DNA of 64,000 bases. It comes from Microbacterium sp. Root61 (GTDB lineage Bacteria; Actinomycetota; Actinomycetes; Actinomycetales; Microbacteriaceae). The first letter of the stretch is position 1, and each line of letters opens with the position of its first letter. Made by a program: the position numbers and the translations under genes. Below, piece by piece: positions 39,761 to 49,265 of the stretch. Location: contig NZ_LMGU01000001.1 of NCBI RefSeq assembly GCF_001427525.1, forward strand, positions 558,001-622,000. The letters are read 5' to 3'. Under the pieces are notes generated by a model. The model saw only the letters and a list, made by a program, of their open reading frames with translations, was not told the DNA's origin and did not search any database.

Positions 39761-40676
39761 CCGCCAGACTCCTCCCGAGGTCGACCGGGTCGCCGCCTCG
39801 CGCCGCGCCGTCGCCGCACGTCGCGAGCGGGCCGCGCTCAAGCGCGATGTCACCATGCGCGTGATCACGCCGCAGGAGCTGCTCCGCCGCGCGCTGGCAG
39901 ATCCCGCCGCGCCCGCCGGCGCCATGCGGGTGACCGAATTCCTCACGAGCATCCCCGCCATCGGCGAGGGCAAACGCGACCGCATCCTCGCGGAGCTGGG
40001 CATCTCGCCCGTGAAGCGTCTCGGCGGCCTCGGCGCACGCCAGCGTCGCGCGCTGGAACGGTTCCTGGATGACCGGTTCCCGGAGCAGGAGCCGCGCGGC
40101 GGACGCAGCAGCCTCGTGGTGCTGGCCGGGCCCACCGCGGTCGGCAAGGGCACCGTCGCGACGTATATCAAGGAGCACCACCCGGAGATCCTGCTGTCGG
40201 TCTCGGCGACGACGCGCGCGCCGCGACCCGGCGAGGTCGACGGTGAGCACTACTACTTCGTGGACGACGCCGAGTTCGATCGGATGATCGCAGGCGGCGA
40301 GCTGCTGGAGTACGCCACGGTGCACAACAAGTTCCGCTACGGCACGCCGCGCGGGCCGATCATGAAGGCTCTCGAGCAGGGGCGCACCGTACTGCTGGAG
40401 ATCGATCTGCAGGGTGCCCGCCAGGTGCGCGCCGCCGAACCGTCCGCCACACTCGTCTTCCTGCTCCCGCCCAGCTGGGACGAATTGGTGCAGCGCCTGG
40501 TCGGTCGTGGCACCGAAGGACCCGAGGAGCGCGCCCGCCGGTTGCGCACCGCGAAGGTCGAATTGGCGGCGCAGAACGAGTTCGACTACCGCGTTGTGAA
40601 CGACAACGTCGCCTCGGCCGCTCAAGAGGTCGTAGAATTGGCTCAGGCGCCTGCGCGTCCGCTTTCGCGCGCCTGA
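39753..40676 (+). CDS. gmk: Integration host factor (mIHF) fused to guanylate kinase
   Basis: One 307-residue frame holds two proteins that are separate genes in mycobacteria and streptomycetes. Residues about 11-107 match actinobacterial mIHF: a basic helix (AARRERAALK), MRVTEFLTSIPAIGEGK and the helix-two-turn-helix end LGISPVKRLGGLGARQRRAL. Residues about 119-300 are guanylate kinase with P-loop GPTAVGKGT (126-134), SATTRAPRPGEVDG-HYYFV and LLEIDLQGARQV. There is no stop or frameshift between them. The mIHF part should bind DNA; the kinase part makes GDP from GMP. An internal start giving free Gmk cannot be excluded. It ends the pyr overlap chain. Confidence 0.92.
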   Translation: MPDRQTPPEVDRVAASRRAVAARRERAALKRDVTMRVITPQELLRRALADPAAPAGAMRVTEFLTSIPAIGEGKRDRILAELGISPVKRLGGLGARQRRALERFLDDRFPEQEPRGGRSSLVVLAGPTAVGKGTVATYIKEHHPEILLSVSATTRAPRPGEVDGEHYYFVDDAEFDRMIAGGELLEYATVHNKFRYGTPRGPIMKALEQGRTVLLEIDLQGARQVRAAEPSATLVFLLPPSWDELVQRLVGRGTEGPEERARRLRTAKVELAAQNEFDYRVVNDNVASAAQEVVELAQAPARPLSRA

Positions 40677-40730
40677 CTTGCGCCACCTTTCTTTCCATCG
40701 ACATCCGTCGCCGAACCAGGAGGTTATTCC

Positions 40731-40985
40731 GTGGCCGGAACGAACCAGGGCATCATTGATCCCCCCATCGACTCGCTTCTCGAGAAGGTCGATTCCAAGT
40801 ACCAGCTCGTCATCTACGCGTCCAAGCGGGCCCGTCAGATCAACGACTATTACTCCGACCTGCACGAGGGCAACCTCTTCGACAACGTCGGCCCGCTGGT
40901 CGACTCGACCGTCGAGGACAAGCCGCTGACCATCGCGCTGCACGAGATCCACGAGGACAAGCTCCGCCTGCGTCGCGCAGAGTAG
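40731..40985 (+). CDS. rpoZ: RNA polymerase omega subunit
   Basis: Small subunit that aids RNA polymerase assembly. The 84-residue protein has [29 protein letters not shown], the omega signature. The GTG at 40731 is preceded by AGGAGG, a full ribosome site. It lies 54 bp after gmk. Confidence 0.95.
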   Translation: MAGTNQGIIDPPIDSLLEKVDSKYQLVIYASKRARQINDYYSDLHEGNLFDNVGPLVDSTVEDKPLTIALHEIHEDKLRLRRAE

Positions 40986-40997
40986 ATCGCTGCGCGT

Positions 40998-41033
40998 CTG
41001 AGGCCCCGTGACATGACGTGTCCGGGGCCTCAG
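40998..41033 (+). terminator. Strong hairpin after rpoZ, terminator-like
   Basis: CTGAGGCCCCG (40998-41008) and CGGGGCCTCAG (41023-41033) pair perfectly over 11 bp; inside, GACA and TGTC can extend the stem. No T-tract follows, so termination may need Rho. It occupies the place where coaBC is usually found. Confidence 0.55.
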
Positions 41034-41071
41034 TCACACTGTGGAGCCATTACACCCGACCTGGAGCACCG

Positions 41072-42265
41072 ATGACCGAGCTGCGTCTGTTCACGTCCGA
41101 GTCCGTCACCGAGGGACACCCCGACAAGATCTGCGACCAGATCTCGGACAGCATCCTCGATGCGATCCTCACCGACGACCCCGTCGGTCGCGTCGCCGTC
41201 GAGACTCTCGTGACGACCGGCCTCGTGCACGTGGCGGGCGAGGTCTCCACGAGCGCCTACGTCGAGATCCCCGCGATCGTCCGCGACGTCGTGAACCGCA
41301 TCGGCTACACGTCCAGTGAGACCGGCTTCGACGGCGACTCGTGCGGAGTGAGCGTGTCGATCGGCGCGCAGTCCTCCGACATCGCCGCCGGCGTCAACAA
41401 GGCGTTCGAGCGCCGCGAGGACGGCTCGATCGACCCCCGCGACCTTCAGGGCGCCGGCGACCAGGGCATCATGTTCGGGTACGCCACCACCGAGACCCCG
41501 CAGCTCATGCCGATGGCGAGCTGGACCGCGCACCGCATGGCCGAGCGCCTCGCCGAGGTGCGCAAGTCGGGTCAGCTCGCGTTCCTTCGGCCCGACGGCA
41601 AGACCCAGGTGACGCTCGGCTACGACGGCAACGTGCCCAAGACGGTCGAATCCGTCGTGCTGTCCACGCAGCACCACCCCGACATCTCCCAGACCGAGCT
41701 GCGCGCCCTCGTGCGGGCCGAGATCATCGATCCGGTGCTCGCCACGACCGGCCTGGACTTCCCCGACGTGAAGTACTACATCAACCCGGCCGGCCCGTTC
41801 GTCACGGGTGGGCCGAAGGGCGATGCCGGTCTGACCGGCCGCAAGATCATCATCGACACGTACGGCGGAGCCGCACGTCACGGTGGTGGTGCGTTCAGCG
41901 GCAAGGACCCGTCGAAGGTCGACCGCTCCGCCGCGTACGCGATGCGCTGGGTCGCCAAGAACGCGGTCGCAGCCGGACTCGCCGACCGCCTCGAGGTGCA
42001 GGTCGCGTACGCGATCGGCAAGGCCAAGCCGGTCGGCGTGTACGTCGAGTCGTTCGGAACGGGACACGTGGATGACGACGTCATCCAGCGCGCCATCCGC
42101 TCCGTCTTCGATCTGCGCCCCAAGGCGATCATCGACAACCTCGACCTGCTCCGCCCGATCTACGCGCAGACGGCGTCCTACGGTCACTTCGGCCGTGAGT
42201 TGCCGGACTTCACGTGGGAGCGTCTGGACCGCGTCGAAGAGCTCCGCGCCGCTGCCGGACTCTGA
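41072..42265 (+). CDS. metK: S-adenosylmethionine synthase
   Basis: Makes SAM from methionine and ATP. The 397-residue protein starts [19 protein letters not shown] (H16 and D18 in the ATP site) and has [12 protein letters not shown], and [16 protein letters not shown]. Length is normal. CTGGAG 5 nt before the ATG supports the start; an upstream in-frame extension to 41018 runs through the hairpin and lacks similarity. metK directly precedes priA. Confidence 0.97.
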   Translation: MTELRLFTSESVTEGHPDKICDQISDSILDAILTDDPVGRVAVETLVTTGLVHVAGEVSTSAYVEIPAIVRDVVNRIGYTSSETGFDGDSCGVSVSIGAQSSDIAAGVNKAFERREDGSIDPRDLQGAGDQGIMFGYATTETPQLMPMASWTAHRMAERLAEVRKSGQLAFLRPDGKTQVTLGYDGNVPKTVESVVLSTQHHPDISQTELRALVRAEIIDPVLATTGLDFPDVKYYINPAGPFVTGGPKGDAGLTGRKIIIDTYGGAARHGGGAFSGKDPSKVDRSAAYAMRWVAKNAVAAGLADRLEVQVAYAIGKAKPVGVYVESFGTGHVDDDVIQRAIRSVFDLRPKAIIDNLDLLRPIYAQTASYGHFGRELPDFTWERLDRVEELRAAAGL

Positions 42266-42266
42266 C

Positions 42267-44258
42267 ATGCCCGCGGGGCGCATCGCGCGCGTCCTCATCG
42301 ACTCGCCGCTCCCGCAGCTGGATCGTCTGTTCGACTACGCGATCCCGCCGTCGCTCGCGGACGAGGCGCTGCCCGGCGTCCGTGTGCGCGTGCCGCTGCG
42401 GTCCGCCGGACGGATGGTCGACGCGTACCTCGTCGAGGTGGCGGATGCCGTGGAGACCGAGCGTCCGTTGTCCGAGCTCGAGGCCGTCGTCTCGCCCGTC
42501 CCGGTCCTGACTCCCGGGCTGTACGCCCTGGCCCGGCGGGCCGCCGATCGGGCCGCGGGCTCGGCCGGCGACATCCTGCGTCTGGCGATCCCGAAGCGGA
42601 TGGTGCGTGCGGAGAAGGCCTGGCTGGCGCGTGGGGCGGCGGAGCCGGCGGCCGTCCCGGACAGCGCGGTGCCGTGGATCGGCTCGACGCTGGACGCATA
42701 CCCCGGTCTCGCGGACGCCATCGACGCGCGCGAACGGCTGGCGCTGGATGCCCCGCCGCGCACCGTGCGGATCGCCGAGGCGGTCGAGGTCGGCGCGTGG
42801 GCGGAGATGCTCGCCGCGGTCGGCGCCCAGGCGCTCGTCCGCGGGCGCAGCGCCATCCTCGTCGTCCCCGACTATCGCGACCAGGCCCAGCTCGAGGCCA
42901 TGCTCGAGGCGCGCGGGCTCGCGGACGCTGTCGTGCGCGTGGATGCGCGGCAGAGCGGTCCGGACCGGTACGCGTCGTTCCTGCGCACGCTCTCGTCCGA
43001 CCCGTGCATCGTGGTGGGTAACCGTTCAGCCGTATACGCCCCCGTGCATGACCTCGGTGTCATCGCGATGTGGGACGACGGCGATCCGCTGCTGGGGGAG
43101 CCGCTGAGTCCCGGCGTCCATGCCCGCGACGCCGCGCTCGTGCGCCAGGAGCTCGATGGATGCGGGGTGGTCTTCGCCGGCCACACGCGCACCACCGACG
43201 TCGAGCGGCTGGTCGCGGTGGGCTGGGTTCGCGAGGTGCCGTCCACCCGTCGTGAGTCGCCGCGGGTCGTGTTGAGCGCGACGCACGAGGGGGAGGCGCG
43301 GTCTGCCCGCGTCCCGTCGGCGGCGTTCGCCTCGGCGCGCGAGGCCCTCAAGACAGGGCCGGTGCTCGTTCAGGTGGCCCGCCCCGGCTACGCACCGGTA
43401 CTGGTGTGCGCCGACTGCCGACGGCCGGCCCGCTGTGTGCACTGCGCCGGCCCGTTGCGTGCTCGTCGACCCGGTGCCGTGCCGGACTGCGGCTGGTGCG
43501 GACGCGCCGCGCACGGGTGGAAGTGCCCGCACTGCGAGTCCGTCCGCGTGCGCATGGCCTCCGCCGGCAGCGAGCGCACCGCCGACGAACTGGGCCGCGC
43601 GTTCCCGGGCGTCCGCATCATCGTCGCGGACGGCGAGCACCCCGTCTCCCAGGTCGACGGTCGTCCAGCGCTCGTGGTGGCGACCCGCGGTGCCGAACCG
43701 CACGCGATCGGCGGCTACCGCACCGTGATCCTGCTCGACGGCGACCGGATGCTGATGGCCGACGACCTGCGCATCGGCGAATCATGCCTGCGCTGGTGGT
43801 CGAACGCGGCGGCGTTGGCCGCGCCCGGCTCGCCCGTGCATCTCGTCGGCGTCACGGGGTCCGTGGCGCGCGCCCTCGCGACCTGGACGCAGTCCGCCTA
43901 CGCCCGCAGTGAGCTCGCCGACCGCGCGCCGCTGCGGATGCCGCCGACGGTGCGCGTCGCCTCCGTGGAGGGCGTCCCCCGTGCCGTCGACGCCGCCCTG
44001 GCGGAGCTGCGCACCGCGGTCCCCGAACTCGTCGACGACGCCATCCTCGGTCCGGTCGCCGTGCCGGTCGTCGGGGCCGCGCCGCTCGCCCGCGCATTCG
44101 TGCGGTTCGACTATGCGCTCGGCCGCGCCGTCGCCGGCTCGCTGCGGGCCTCCGTCGTCGCCGAGGCCGGGCGCTCCCGCAAGGCCCCGAAGGGGCGCCC
44201 GCCGGGCCCCCGCAATACACTCAAAGTCCGGGTCGACCTGCCCGACCTCGATCTGTGA
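42267..44258 (+). CDS. priA: PriA-like primosomal protein N' without ATPase motifs
   Basis: A 663-residue homologue of the replication-restart helicase. The N-terminal 3'-DNA-binding domain (RVLIDSPLPQLDRLFDYAIP), and the zinc-binding cysteines in VCADC, CVHC, CGWC and CPHC are kept. The helicase motifs are not: no Walker A GxGKT loop is present where GVTGSGKT is expected, and the DEEH box is WDDGD. Actinobacterial PriA proteins are commonly described as lacking helicase activity, and this fits. The frame is intact, so it is a diverged protein and not a pseudogene. It starts just after the metK stop. Confidence 0.9.
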   Translation: MPAGRIARVLIDSPLPQLDRLFDYAIPPSLADEALPGVRVRVPLRSAGRMVDAYLVEVADAVETERPLSELEAVVSPVPVLTPGLYALARRAADRAAGSAGDILRLAIPKRMVRAEKAWLARGAAEPAAVPDSAVPWIGSTLDAYPGLADAIDARERLALDAPPRTVRIAEAVEVGAWAEMLAAVGAQALVRGRSAILVVPDYRDQAQLEAMLEARGLADAVVRVDARQSGPDRYASFLRTLSSDPCIVVGNRSAVYAPVHDLGVIAMWDDGDPLLGEPLSPGVHARDAALVRQELDGCGVVFAGHTRTTDVERLVAVGWVREVPSTRRESPRVVLSATHEGEARSARVPSAAFASAREALKTGPVLVQVARPGYAPVLVCADCRRPARCVHCAGPLRARRPGAVPDCGWCGRAAHGWKCPHCESVRVRMASAGSERTADELGRAFPGVRIIVADGEHPVSQVDGRPALVVATRGAEPHAIGGYRTVILLDGDRMLMADDLRIGESCLRWWSNAAALAAPGSPVHLVGVTGSVARALATWTQSAYARSELADRAPLRMPPTVRVASVEGVPRAVDAALAELRTAVPELVDDAILGPVAVPVVGAAPLARAFVRFDYALGRAVAGSLRASVVAEAGRSRKAPKGRPPGPRNTLKVRVDLPDLDL

Positions 44259-44269
44259 GGAACTCTCCG

Positions 44270-45190
44270 ATGCGTCTCGTCTTCGCCGGCACCCCCGATG
44301 CCGCCGTCCCCTCACTCCGGACCCTCGCGGCATCCGTTCACGACATCGTCGGTGTCGTGACGCGCCGCGATGCGCCGTTCGGCCGCCGGCGCGAGCTGAC
44401 GCCGTCGCCGGTGGCGCGCCTGGCCGACGAGCTCGGCATCCCCGTCATCAAGACCGACCGATTGGATGCGGACGCCACCGCCGCGGTGCGGGCGCTGGAG
44501 CCCGACCTCGGCGTCATCGTCGCCTACGGCGGACTGGTGCGGGAACCGCTGCTGTCGGCGCCGGCCCACGGCTGGATCAACCTGCACTTCTCGCTGCTGC
44601 CGGCTTGGCGCGGTGCCGCTCCGGTGCAGCGTGCCCTGATCGCCGGGGACGAGGTCACCGGCGCCAGCGTCTTCCAGCTCGTTCCCGAGTTGGATGCGGG
44701 CGACCTGTTCGCCGAATCCACCTACCCCGTCCCGGACGGCGCCACCGCGGCGGACGTGCTGAGCGACCTCTCCTTCTCCGGCGCCGACCTGCTCCTGAGC
44801 GTCGTCGACGCCATCGCGGCCGGCACTGCTGTCGCGGTGCCCCAGCAGGGCGAGCCGACCTTCGCCGCGAAGCTCACGGCCGAGGACGGTCGCATCCGCT
44901 GGGAGGAGGATGCCCGCACCGTGCTCGCGCGGGTGCGCGGCGTCACGCCCGAACCCGGCGCCCACACGAGCGTCGACGGTGCGCGGGTCAAGATCCTCGA
45001 GGCCGCAGCCGCCCCGCAGGACGCTCCCGTCCTCGCACCGGGCCATCTCGCCTTCGTCGACCGTCGCGTCCTGGTCGGCACATCCACGGCGCCTGTCGCG
45101 CTGCTACGAGTTCAACCCGCAGGCAAGGGGCCGATGGCGGCCGGTGACTGGTGGCGGGGTCTGCGCATCGAGAATCCGGTGGCTTCATGA
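44270..45190 (+). CDS. fmt: Methionyl-tRNA formyltransferase
   Basis: Formylates initiator Met-tRNA. The 306-residue protein has MRLVFAGTPDAAVPSL, the catalytic N104 and H106 in WINLHFSLLPAWRGAAPVQ, D142 in LDAGD and a C-terminal OB-fold. The ATG at 44270 has GAGGAA 8 nt upstream; an in-frame GTG at 44255 would add five residues. It overlaps rsmB (ATGA). Confidence 0.96.
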   Translation: MRLVFAGTPDAAVPSLRTLAASVHDIVGVVTRRDAPFGRRRELTPSPVARLADELGIPVIKTDRLDADATAAVRALEPDLGVIVAYGGLVREPLLSAPAHGWINLHFSLLPAWRGAAPVQRALIAGDEVTGASVFQLVPELDAGDLFAESTYPVPDGATAADVLSDLSFSGADLLLSVVDAIAAGTAVAVPQQGEPTFAAKLTAEDGRIRWEEDARTVLARVRGVTPEPGAHTSVDGARVKILEAAAAPQDAPVLAPGHLAFVDRRVLVGTSTAPVALLRVQPAGKGPMAAGDWWRGLRIENPVAS

Positions 45191-46557
45191 GTGTCGTTCA
45201 ATCCTCCCGTCGTGTCGCGTACGACACCCTCCGTGCGGTGCACGAGTCGGATGCGTACGCGAACCTGCTGCTCCCGCGCGCGATCGAACGCGCCGGGCTC
45301 AACACGGCCGACGCGGGTCTCGCCACCGAGCTGACCTACGGCACGCTGCGCCGTCAGGGCACCTACGACGCCATCATCGCCGCAGCCGCGGACCGGCCCG
45401 TGGATGAGATCGATCCGCCCGTCCTGGACGCGCTCCGCCTCGGCGTGCATCAGCTCCTGTCCACGCGCGTCGCCTCCCATGCGGCCGTGAACGAGTCCGT
45501 CGAGCTCGCTCGGCAGGCGGGCAGCCGTGGCGCCGCCGGCTTCACGAACGCGGTGCTGCGGCGCGTCTCGCGCGACACGCCGGGGGAGTGGATGACGCGC
45601 ATCGAGGAGTCCGCGCGCTCCGACGACGAGCGGCTCGGCCTGGTCACCTCGCACCCGGTGTGGATCGTGCGGGCCTTCCGCCGTGCGCTGGCCGCCGAAG
45701 GGCGCGCCTCGGAGCTCGAAGCCCTGCTCGAGGCCGACAACGCTTCACCGCGGGTCACCATGGCGGCCCTGCCCGGCCTCGCCGAGGTGCCCGAAGACGC
45801 ACGTCGCACGCCGTACTCGCCCGTGGGCTTCCGCTTCCCCGGGGGAGACCCGGAGTCGATGATCACCTCGTCCGAAGGCCGACTGCGTGTCCAGGACGAA
45901 GGGTCGCAGCTCGCCGCACTCGTACTCACCCGCGCCACGCCGGTCATCGCCGGTGAGCGCTGGCTCGATCTGTGTGCGGGCCCGGGCGGCAAGACCGCGA
46001 TCCTGGGCGCGGAGGCGCTCCTGCACGGAGCACAGCTGGAGGCGAACGAGATCTCGCCCACCCGCGCCGGGCTCGTCCGCCGCGCGATCGCGGGCATCCC
46101 CGGGACGATCCCGGTGTCCGAGGAGGACGGGCGGGTGCGCGCGGCCGAATCGCCGGACACGTACGACCGCATCCTCGTGGACGCGCCCTGCACAGGCCTC
46201 GGTGCGCTGCGCCGCCGCCCGGAGGCGCGCTGGCGCAAGTCGCCGGCGGACGTACCCGAACTCACGGAGCTGCAGCGCGGACTGCTGGCGGCGACGATCC
46301 CGGCGCTCAAGCGCGGCGGCATCGTGGCCTACGTGACCTGCTCGCCGCACCTCGCGGAGACCGCGGGCGTGGTCGCCGACATCCGTCGTGAGTACGGCGA
46401 CGCCCTCGAAGAGCTCGATGCCCGCGCCGTCCTGCGCGAGATCGCCGGCGACTCGATCGACCTGCCGGACCCCAAGGAGGAGTCCGGACGCGCCCAGCTG
46501 TGGCCGCACCGTCACGGGACCGACGCCATGTCGATCACGCTCCTGCGCCGCGTCTGA
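45187..46557 (+). CDS. rsmB: 16S rRNA m5C967 methyltransferase RsmB
   Basis: A 456-residue protein. The N-terminal 140 residues are a NusB-like RNA-binding domain (SSRRVAYDTLRAVHESDAYANL). The rest is an m5C methyltransferase with SAM motif LDLCAGPGGKTAILG, the cysteine motif DAPCTGLGALRRRPEARW and the second cysteine in YVTCSPH. This two-domain layout is specific to RsmB. It sits in the conserved fmt-rsmB-rpe order. Confidence 0.95.
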   Translation: MSVVQSSRRVAYDTLRAVHESDAYANLLLPRAIERAGLNTADAGLATELTYGTLRRQGTYDAIIAAAADRPVDEIDPPVLDALRLGVHQLLSTRVASHAAVNESVELARQAGSRGAAGFTNAVLRRVSRDTPGEWMTRIEESARSDDERLGLVTSHPVWIVRAFRRALAAEGRASELEALLEADNASPRVTMAALPGLAEVPEDARRTPYSPVGFRFPGGDPESMITSSEGRLRVQDEGSQLAALVLTRATPVIAGERWLDLCAGPGGKTAILGAEALLHGAQLEANEISPTRAGLVRRAIAGIPGTIPVSEEDGRVRAAESPDTYDRILVDAPCTGLGALRRRPEARWRKSPADVPELTELQRGLLAATIPALKRGGIVAYVTCSPHLAETAGVVADIRREYGDALEELDARAVLREIAGDSIDLPDPKEESGRAQLWPHRHGTDAMSITLLRRV

Positions 46558-46587
46558 CGGTGCTCCGGCCGGGGGAGCGGGCTCGTC

Positions 46588-46593
46588 CATAAT
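46588..46593 (+). promoter_or_regulatory. -10 box (CATAAT), candidate leaderless promoter of rpe
   Basis: CATAAT ends 7 nt before the GTG at 46601. An in-frame ATG at 46592 lies inside this box, so transcription from it would exclude that ATG. Confidence 0.5.
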
Positions 46594-46600
46594 GGGACTC

Positions 46601-47293
46601 GTGACCCTCAGCGACGCGTTCCGCCCCGCATCCGACATCCGCATCAACCCGAGCATCCTCGCCGCCGACTTCGTCAACATGCAGGCGGACCTCGCGCGGA
46701 TCGGCACGGCCGACTTCGCGCACGTCGATGTGATGGACAACCATTTCGTGCCCAACCTGACGTTCGGCCTGCAGATGGTCGAACGGGTGCAGGCGACCAG
46801 CCCGGTGCCGCTCGATGTCCACCTCATGATCGATGACCCCGCACGTTGGGCACCGGGCTACGCCGAGCTGGGCGCGGCATCGGTCACCTTCCATCTCGAG
46901 GCGGCCACCGAACCGGTCGCCCTGGCCCGCGCCCTGCGCGCCATCGGAGCCCGCGCCGGCGTCGCGGTGAAGCCGGGCACCCCGGTCGAGTCGCTGTTCG
47001 ACGTGCTCGACGAGTTCGACCAGATCCTCGTGATGACCGTGGAACCGGGCTTCGGCGGGCAGTCGTTCATGCCCGAGACCATGCCGAAGCTCGCACTGCT
47101 GTCCGCCGAAGCGCGGCGGCGCGGCTCGGCCGTGTGGCTGCAGGTGGACGGCGGAATCAGCGAGTCCACCATCGCGCAGGCCGCCGAAGCCGGTGCCGAC
47201 ACCTTCGTCGCCGGGTCCGCCGTGTTCGGCGCCCACGACCCGGACGCGGCCATTGCGGCCCTGCGTTCGACCGCTCAGCAGCACGCGCACTGA
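46601..47293 (+). CDS. rpe: Ribulose-phosphate 3-epimerase
   Basis: Interconverts ribulose 5-phosphate and xylulose 5-phosphate. The 230-residue TIM-barrel protein has [22 protein letters not shown] with metal ligands H41 and D43, [21 protein letters not shown] and VDGGI. The usual MDGxFVPN reads MDNHFVPN here. The GTG at 46601 follows the -10 box; the ATG at 46592 would add three residues. Confidence 0.95.
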   Translation: MTLSDAFRPASDIRINPSILAADFVNMQADLARIGTADFAHVDVMDNHFVPNLTFGLQMVERVQATSPVPLDVHLMIDDPARWAPGYAELGAASVTFHLEAATEPVALARALRAIGARAGVAVKPGTPVESLFDVLDEFDQILVMTVEPGFGGQSFMPETMPKLALLSAEARRRGSAVWLQVDGGISESTIAQAAEAGADTFVAGSAVFGAHDPDAAIAALRSTAQQHAH

Positions 47294-47336
47294 TCGCGCG
47301 AGCGTCACTCGGCACTTGGGGCGCCCGTCAGTTCGG

Positions 47337-47342
47337 TACCCT
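47337..47342 (+). promoter_or_regulatory. -10 box (TACCCT), candidate leaderless promoter of hisE
   Basis: TACCCT ends 6 nt before the GTG at 47349. Confidence 0.45.
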
Positions 47343-47348
47343 GGCATT

Positions 47349-47612
47349 GTGAAGACGTTCGACGGATTGTTCGCCGAGCTCACCGCCAAGGCGGTCGAGC
47401 GGCCCGAGGGTTCGGGCACCATCGCCGAACTCGACGCAGGGGTCCACACGATCGGCAAGAAGATCGTCGAGGAAGCCGCCGAAGTCTGGATGGCCGCCGA
47501 GTACGAGTCGACGGATGCCGCGGCCGAGGAGATCTCGCAGCTGTTGTACCACCTGCAGGTGATGATGCTCGCCAAGGGCCTGACGCTCGAAGACGTCTAC
47601 CGACATCTGTGA
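47349..47612 (+). CDS. hisE: Phosphoribosyl-ATP diphosphatase
   Basis: Second step of histidine synthesis. The 87-residue MazG-like helical protein has [33 protein letters not shown] (metal-binding Glu residues) and [18 protein letters not shown]. Size and motifs match actinobacterial HisE, encoded apart from HisI. The GTG start lies 6 nt after a -10 box. hisG follows after 46 nt. Confidence 0.95.
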   Translation: MKTFDGLFAELTAKAVERPEGSGTIAELDAGVHTIGKKIVEEAAEVWMAAEYESTDAAAEEISQLLYHLQVMMLAKGLTLEDVYRHL

Positions 47613-47658
47613 TCGGTTCGTGCCACCCGAAGCCCTTCACCCGAAAGAACACTCCTCC

Positions 47659-48501
47659 ATGCTGAGAATCGCCGTGCCCAACAAGGGCTCCCTGGCTGAG
47701 ACGTCCCACGCCATGCTCGCCGAGGCGGGCTACACGGGGCGTCGCGACCCCAAAGACCTGCACGTCATCGACCCGGTCAACGACGTCGAGTTCTTCTACC
47801 TCCGCCCCAAGGACATCGCGACGTACGTCGGCTCCGGCGCTCTCGACGTGGGCATCACCGGACGCGACCTGCTGCTGGACGCGCGGATGCCGGGCGCCCG
47901 CGAGATCGAGGCCCTCGGGTTCGGCGGCTCCACGTTCCGCTTCGCGGGCCCTCCGGGGAAGTTCACCGAGCTGAAGGACCTGCACGGCCACCGCGTGGCC
48001 ACCGCGTACCCCGGACTGGTGGACGCGTACCTGGACGAGCACGGCATCGCCGTGGACCTGGTGCCGCTGGACGGTGCGGTCGAATCGGCCGTCGAGCTGG
48101 GCGTGGCGGATGCCGTGGCCGACGTCGTCTCGACCGGTACGACGCTGCGACAGGCCGGACTCGAGATCTTCGGCCCCGTGCTGCTGGAGTCCGATGCCGT
48201 CCTGATCACGGGTGTGCAGGAGCCGGACGGGCTGGACACGCTGCTGCGCCGCCTGCGCGGCGTGCTCGTGGCCCGCCAGTACGTGCTCATCGACTACGAC
48301 CTGCCGGCCGAGCTCATCGACGATGCGATCGCCGTGGCCCCGGGCATCGAGTCGCCGACCATCTCCCCGCTGCGCGATCCCGCCTGGGTCGCGGTCCGGG
48401 TGATGAGCCCGCGCCAGAACGTCAACCTGGTCATGGACGCGCTGTACGCGATCGGCGCCCGCGCGATCCTCGTGACCGAGATCCACGCAGCGAGACTCTG
48501 A
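47659..48501 (+). CDS. hisG: ATP phosphoribosyltransferase, long form
   Basis: First and feedback-regulated step of histidine synthesis. The 280-residue length indicates the long form with a C-terminal ACT-like histidine-binding domain ([22 protein letters not shown] region). The catalytic part has [24 protein letters not shown] and the PRPP loop [14 protein letters not shown]. No HisZ is needed for this form. The stop overlaps hisF. Confidence 0.96.
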   Translation: MLRIAVPNKGSLAETSHAMLAEAGYTGRRDPKDLHVIDPVNDVEFFYLRPKDIATYVGSGALDVGITGRDLLLDARMPGAREIEALGFGGSTFRFAGPPGKFTELKDLHGHRVATAYPGLVDAYLDEHGIAVDLVPLDGAVESAVELGVADAVADVVSTGTTLRQAGLEIFGPVLLESDAVLITGVQEPDGLDTLLRRLRGVLVARQYVLIDYDLPAELIDDAIAVAPGIESPTISPLRDPAWVAVRVMSPRQNVNLVMDALYAIGARAILVTEIHAARL

Positions 48502-49265
48502 TGAGCCTCGCACGCCGCGTCATCCCGTGCCTCGACGTCGCCGACGGCCGCGTCGTGAAGGGTGTGAACTTCGCGAATCTGCGCGACATGGGCGATCCCG
48601 TCGAGCTGGCGCGCGAGTACTTCGCCCAGGGCGCCGACGAGCTGACCTTCCTGGATGTGACTGCCACCGTGGACGAGCGCGCCACGACCTATGACGTCGT
48701 GCGCCGCACTGCCGAGGAAGTCTTCATCCCGCTGACAGTGGGCGGGGGAGTGCGTTCCGCCGAGGACGTTGCCCGGCTGCTCGGAGTCGGCGCCGACAAG
48801 GTCGGTGTGAACTCCGCGGCGATCGCGCGCCCCGCACTCATCGACGACATCGCCGACCGCTTCGGGGCACAGGTGCTCGTGCTCTCGCTCGATGTGAAGC
48901 GCTCTGCCGCGACATCCTCGGGTTTCGTCGTCACCACCCACGGCGGGCGCACCGAAACCGCCCTGGACGCCCTCGCGTGGGCGCGCGAGGCCATCGAGCG
49001 CGGCGCCGGAGAGCTTCTGGTCAACTCGATCGACGCCGACGGCACCAAGGAGGGCTTCGACCTCGAGCTGGTGTCGCTGATGCGCGAGGTCTCCAGCGTG
49101 CCGGTGATCGCCTCCGGCGGCGCGGGACGGGTGGAGGACTTCGCTCCTGCCATCCACGCCGGTGCGGATGCCGTCCTGGCGGCGAGCGTGTTCCACTCCC
49201 GTCAGCTGTCGATCGGCGACGTGAAGGCGGCCATGGCCGCGGATGGCATCGAGGTGCGCAGATGA
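48501..49265 (+). CDS. hisF: Imidazole glycerol phosphate synthase cyclase subunit HisF
   Basis: Cyclase subunit that acts with the HisH glutaminase. The 254-residue TIM barrel has [17 protein letters not shown] with catalytic D12, the second acid in [12 protein letters not shown] and two phosphate sites (VGGGVRS and [11 protein letters not shown]). hisH and hisA are not in the window. It overlaps hisG and hisI. Confidence 0.97.
   Translation: MSLARRVIPCLDVADGRVVKGVNFANLRDMGDPVELAREYFAQGADELTFLDVTATVDERATTYDVVRRTAEEVFIPLTVGGGVRSAEDVARLLGVGADKVGVNSAAIARPALIDDIADRFGAQVLVLSLDVKRSAATSSGFVVTTHGGRTETALDALAWAREAIERGAGELLVNSIDADGTKEGFDLELVSLMREVSSVPVIASGGAGRVEDFAPAIHAGADAVLAASVFHSRQLSIGDVKAAMAADGIEVRR

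Noticed and set aside
42267..44258. priA as a pseudogene
   Set aside because: ATPase motifs are missing, but the frame is full length, zinc motifs are kept and gene order is conserved, which fits the known degenerate actinobacterial form.
46592..46600. ATG at 46592 as the rpe start
   Set aside because: It is inside the predicted CATAAT box and adds only three residues; kept as an alternative.
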